A DNA stretch of 7,955 nt from Syntrophaceae bacterium UBA6255 (GTDB lineage: Bacteria > Desulfobacterota > Syntrophia > Syntrophales > Smithellaceae). The notes beneath the pieces are model-generated. The model was not told where the DNA came from, searched no databases, and was given only the letters and a program-made list of their open reading frames with translations. Each line of letters opens with the position of its first letter. Position 1 is the first letter of the stretch. A program made the translations under genes and the position numbers. The stretch covers positions 1 to 7,955 of the forward strand of contig DJVN01000067.1 in the NCBI GenBank assembly GCA_002441205.1, given 5' to 3'. Below are positions 7,173-7,955 of the stretch, one piece after another.

Positions 7173-7844
7173 ATGTATTTTAGTGTGATTACCCTGCAAA
7201 AAGGACTTTCTCCTCGTGATATTACCGCGCTTACCCATCACAACGGATATCAAGCCCATCAACTTGTATGGCAACTGTTTGCTGACCATGCAGAGCGACA
7301 GCGCGACTTCATCTACCGTTATGAAGCGAGCAATGGTTCGCCGATATTTTACACGGTATCAGAACGACAACCCGTCGGTGATTCGAAAATATGGAATATC
7401 CATACTAAAGAATACAAGCCGAAACTTCGATCTGGTCAGCTTCTTGGATTTACCTTGTGCGCTAATCCGATCCGCGCCAAACGCGAAGAAAACGGACAAC
7501 AAAAACGTCATGATGTCATTATGGAAGAAAAATTGAAATTGAAGAAAGAAGGCAAAGATTGCGACATGCCCGATATTGTCCAAAAAAACGGCCTGCAATG
7601 GTTGAAAGAGCGGGCAGTTTCCCACGGATTCAGCATGGCATCTAACAATGTAAGGGCGGATGGCTATCGACAGCACAAATTCTTCAAGATAAAAGGAAAT
7701 AACTCCATAAGCTTGAGCACGGTGAATTTCAACGGCATTCTTACCGTTACTGATCCCGACGTTTTTATTGATAAATGCCTCTTTAAAGGGATCGGCCCCG
7801 CCAAGGGATTCGGTTGCGGTTTGATGCTTGTGCGGCGGGTTTAA
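7173..7844 (+). CDS. casE: crRNA-processing endoribonuclease Cas6e (CasE/Cse3), type I-E
   Basis: Cas6e (223 residues; E. coli CasE is 199) cuts each repeat of the pre-crRNA without metal, at the base of its hairpin, and stays bound to the 3' stem-loop as the head of Cascade. The likely catalytic His is H29 in AHQLVWQLF, which lines up with H20 in LHQGLWHLF of the E. coli protein. Also typical are RDFIYRYE (45-52), LCANPIRAKR (95-104), the FNGILTVTD strand (186-194) and the Gly-rich C-terminal loop GIGPAKGFGCGLMLV (206-220) that grips RNA. A Lys/Glu-rich segment at about 101-130 is longer and more charged than the E. coli equivalent and accounts for part of the extra length. It is the last cas gene seen; cas1 does not follow directly. 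Confidence 0.96.
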   Translation: MYFSVITLQKGLSPRDITALTHHNGYQAHQLVWQLFADHAERQRDFIYRYEASNGSPIFYTVSERQPVGDSKIWNIHTKEYKPKLRSGQLLGFTLCANPIRAKREENGQQKRHDVIMEEKLKLKKEGKDCDMPDIVQKNGLQWLKERAVSHGFSMASNNVRADGYRQHKFFKIKGNNSISLSTVNFNGILTVTDPDVFIDKCLFKGIGPAKGFGCGLMLVRRV

Positions 7845-7888
7845 GGACGAAGGAAGCTTCGGCAGGTGCTTTGACGGATGAAAGAATC

Positions 7889-7896
7889 AAGGGAGA
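7889..7896 (+). promoter_or_regulatory. Ribosome binding site of the RhuM-like gene
   Basis: AAGGGAGA lies 7 nt before the ATG at 7904. An in-frame stop (TGA at 7901-7903) immediately precedes that ATG, so translation cannot start further upstream in this frame. The 59-nt gap 7845-7903 contains only this site and a short imperfect hairpin (7848-7861). Confidence 0.7.
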
Positions 7897-7903
7897 ATCG
7901 TGA

Positions 7904-7955
7904 ATGACCGACAACCTTCCGGCAAAAAGTGAATTTCTTGTTTATCAGACGGAAG
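7904..7955 (+). CDS. Possible RhuM-family protein, N-terminus only (3' end outside window)
   Basis: Only 17 codons are visible. They read MTDNLPAKSEFLVYQTE and run off the right edge with no stop. The pattern of a short polar leader followed by S-E-F-x-x-Y-Q-T-E resembles the start of RhuM-family proteins (named after Salmonella RhuM), where an 'ILYQTEDG' type segment precedes a DNA-binding-like region. The molecular function of that family is not established; its members are often found in accessory and defence regions. The residues do not look like I-E Cas1, whose N-terminus normally leads into a 'LKDR.S..FLQ(Y/F)G' motif. The start is supported by a good ribosome binding site and by a stop codon directly upstream in the same frame. 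A gene starting here is likely; the family call is tentative because it rests on so few residues. Confidence 0.55.
   Translation, partial: MTDNLPAKSEFLVYQTE

Noticed and set aside
7848..7861. CGAAG-GAAG-CTTCG hairpin after cas6e as a terminator
   Set aside because: The stem is only 5 bp and no T-run follows, so there is no good case for intrinsic termination.
7878..7907. Nine-codon reading frame overlapping the RhuM-like start in an ATGA arrangement
   Set aside because: It lacks a convincing ribosome binding site and is too short to separate from chance. It could at most be a leader peptide.
1..7955. CRISPR array or tRNA/rRNA genes
   Set aside because: No regularly spaced direct repeats and no recognisable RNA gene were seen. 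The window is almost fully occupied by protein-coding genes.

Overview
The window holds the interference half of a type I-E CRISPR-Cas locus, all on the + strand. Its six genes are complete and in canonical order: cas3, cse1 (casA), cse2 (casB), cas7e (casC), cas5e (casD) and cas6e (casE). They span about 404-7844. A DnaQ-like DEDDh exonuclease cut by the left edge lies upstream, and the first 17 codons of another gene, whose N-terminus resembles the RhuM family, lie at the right edge. There is no cas1, cas2 or CRISPR array here.

Layout. 1-453 is the 3' part of the exonuclease; its catalytic H-x4-D motif is intact, but it carries an in-frame palindrome-bearing insert. cas3 (404-3142) overlaps its end by 50 nt. 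cse1 begins on the base after the cas3 stop. cse2 and cas7e follow after 36- and 25-nt gaps, cas5e after 4 nt and cas6e after 2 nt. Nearly every internal start has a strong purine-rich ribosome binding site. A 59-nt gap then leads to the RhuM-like start at 7904. No promoter or convincing terminator is visible, and no stretch over 300 bases lacks a gene.

How the genes work together (established for I-E): Cas6e cuts pre-crRNA and stays on the 3' hairpin. Cas5e caps the 5' handle, Cas7e forms the backbone along the spacer, Cse2 dimers form the belly, and Cse1 reads the PAM and recruits Cas3, which nicks and degrades the target DNA. The exonuclease is not a core component. DEDDh exonucleases are known to trim prespacers for I-E adaptation, so its coupling to cas3 may be functional, but this is inference.

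Organism: a bacterium of moderate GC. Hand-counted lines are mostly 47-58% GC, but the middle of cse1 drops to about 33%. Strong Shine-Dalgarno sites and the gene set fit a Gram-negative bacterium such as a proteobacterium, but the taxon cannot be fixed from the sequence. Most of the window is a standard I-E operon. The unusual parts are the exonuclease and its palindromic insert, the composition switch and basic tail in cse1, and the RhuM-like gene where cas1 is often found.
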